A DNA stretch of 7,679 nucleotides from assembly GCA_006227965.1 (NCBI GenBank), contig SBFL01000293.1, forward strand, positions 1-7,679, in the 5' to 3' direction. Position 1 is the stretch's first letter, and each line of letters begins with the position of its first letter. Both the position numbers and the translations under genes were made by a program. A model generated the notes under the pieces. The model was given only the letters and a program-made list of their open reading frames with translations, was not told the origin of the DNA and searched no databases. The stretch is from Bacteroidota bacterium. GTDB lineage: Bacteria > Bacteroidota > Bacteroidia > Flavobacteriales > Flavobacteriaceae. This document shows positions 6,734 through 7,679 of the stretch, piece by piece.

Positions 6734-7679
6734 AAGTCAAAGCCCAGGCCAAGGGAAAACCGCAACCCGTCAGCCCCGTCAAAAAGACTAACATTGGCAC
6801 TGAACCTCTGGGCCCCGTTCAGGAAGAATCCACCTCCATAAGAAGTGTGCCATTTACGGGAGGACTCCCCCGGTTGCCATACGCGTCCGTAGTCGAAGCC
6901 CCCAAAAACACCCAGAGAGACAGGCAGCAGGGCCGTTTTCATCTGCCTGAACTGGTAGCGCAGGTCCGTCAGCTGATAATAGGCGGTTTTTCCTGTAAAA
7001 CGCTGGTTCCGGTAGCTTCTCGGACCATCACTGGCTCCGATCTGAGCCCCCTGGAAAAAGGCATATCCGTCGCCAATATTAAAATGGGCTTTCCAGCGGG
7101 TGGCCAGCACCAGGTCCCCGGAAGGTACCAGGCGATGATCAAGGGCCAGGGTTGGAATCAAATAGCCGAATTCATCGCCTGTTCCGGATATTTCCCGCTT
7201 GTAACCCGCCTCCAGAGACACTTCCATACCCAGGGTCGGAAAGGCGGCATCATCCCGATTCTCATATTGATAGCGACCAGAAATACCCAGGTACTGTGGC
7301 CTGGATTCCAGTTCATTTTCCTCAAAGAATGTACTTATGAACCGGCCTTCGGTATCTTCTACAGTGATAAATTCATACCCCAGCCCCATTTTCAGGTTGC
7401 CTCCGAGCGGACCCCGCCAGATCAGCGAAGGGAAAAGATTCAGCCTTCGCATCCGGACCCGGTTATAGTCCAGGCCTAGCTCATCCTCCGGGTTCGGGGT
7501 CTCGTTGCCAAATCCGAAAAAGTTATTGGTGAAATTGGGGCTCGTATACGCCGCATCCAATAGGAGGTTCCACCGGCCCAGCACCCTTGCAAATTCTCCC
7601 GAATAGGCAAAATCCAGGCCTTTTGTGGCAAAATAGTAAGCCCCTTTCACAGAATGCCTGGCAGAAAAAGGATTCCTCA
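6730..7679 (-). CDS. Omp85 / surface antigen D15-type outer-membrane beta-barrel (C-terminal part, 5' end outside window)
   Basis: The frame stays open from the right edge to TAA at 6732-6730, giving 315 visible residues. A GTG at 7650 is not a believable start, because codons upstream of it (RNPFSARHS) continue the protein and no signal peptide follows. The sequence alternates aromatic and hydrophobic strands with polar loops throughout, as in a beta-barrel. YENRDDAAFPTLG (codons at 7266-7228) fits the Omp85 barrel hallmark (Y-D-x-R-D-x3-F-P-x-x-G). GPRSYRNQRFTG aligns with the conserved L6 loop region (VRGF/RGY). The protein ends in SLGLGFDF, a C-terminal beta-signal with terminal Phe. In Bacteroidota this barrel type is often the tail of a long protein with an N-terminal calcineurin-like phosphoesterase domain, and the phrase GVFGGFDYGRVWQPGESSRKWHTSYGGG fits that group as I recall it. 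BamA or TamA identity cannot be excluded without the N-terminus. Role: outer-membrane protein or lipid handling, exact function unknown. Confidence 0.8.
   Translation of the reverse strand, partial: RNPFSARHSVKGAYYFATKGLDFAYSGEFARVLGRWNLLLDAAYTSPNFTNNFFGFGNETPNPEDELGLDYNRVRMRRLNLFPSLIWRGPLGGNLKMGLGYEFITVEDTEGRFISTFFEENELESRPQYLGISGRYQYENRDDAAFPTLGMEVSLEAGYKREISGTGDEFGYLIPTLALDHRLVPSGDLVLATRWKAHFNIGDGYAFFQGAQIGASDGPRSYRNQRFTGKTAYYQLTDLRYQFRQMKTALLPVSLGVFGGFDYGRVWQPGESSRKWHTSYGGGFFLNGAQRFSANVSLFDGADGLRFSLGLGFDF

Noticed and set aside
6847..7479. Plus-strand open frame of 210 codons opposite the Omp85-type gene
   Set aside because: The minus-strand reading has clear barrel motifs and a C-terminal beta-signal, while this frame shows none and is a shadow.

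Overview
The window reads as a chromosomal segment of a Bacteroidota member, most likely a GC-richer marine Flavobacteriaceae (Robiginitalea-like; this genus guess is only an inference from family content and base composition). Supporting signs are starts without Shine-Dalgarno sequences, TAnnTTTG-type -7 elements, a short lipoprotein signal, a C-terminally aromatic outer-membrane barrel protein and the gene order xylB-xylA-transporter. All six genes are chromosomal housekeeping or catabolic types. I see no tRNA, rRNA, CRISPR array, insertion sequence or phage gene.

Layout. Positions 1-852 hold the 3' part of a plus-strand gene for an SRPBCC + GyrI-like ligand-binding protein, closed by a weak hairpin/U-tract. 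The 221-base gap that follows contains a dyad (ATTTGC-N6-GCAAAT) and a candidate -7 box in front of the xylose genes. xylB (1074-2561) and xylA (2565-3890) lie 3 bases apart and form one transcription unit. A 174-base gap with small hairpins and a second candidate -7 box leads to a sodium/sugar symporter (4065-5717) very close to the Vibrio vSGLT type. After a 164-base gap with a full TAnnTTTG box comes a beta-propeller lipoprotein gene (5882-6733). It converges with, and overlaps by 4 bases, the 3' end of a minus-strand Omp85/D15-family outer-membrane barrel gene that runs off the right edge.

How they work together. The symporter would bring D-xylose (or a related sugar) across the inner membrane with Na+. 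XylA would isomerise xylose to xylulose, and XylB would phosphorylate it to xylulose 5-phosphate for the pentose phosphate pathway. All catalytic and metal residues I can check are present. The flanking genes are probably unrelated to xylose use.

I do not find a convincing undescribed system. The points most worth checking are an Ala in place of a sugar-contacting Ser in the symporter, a dyad that may be the xyl operator, a Gly-to-Ser change in the conserved loop motif of the Omp85 barrel, an unannotated five-repeat propeller lipoprotein, and the 4-base tail-to-tail overlap.
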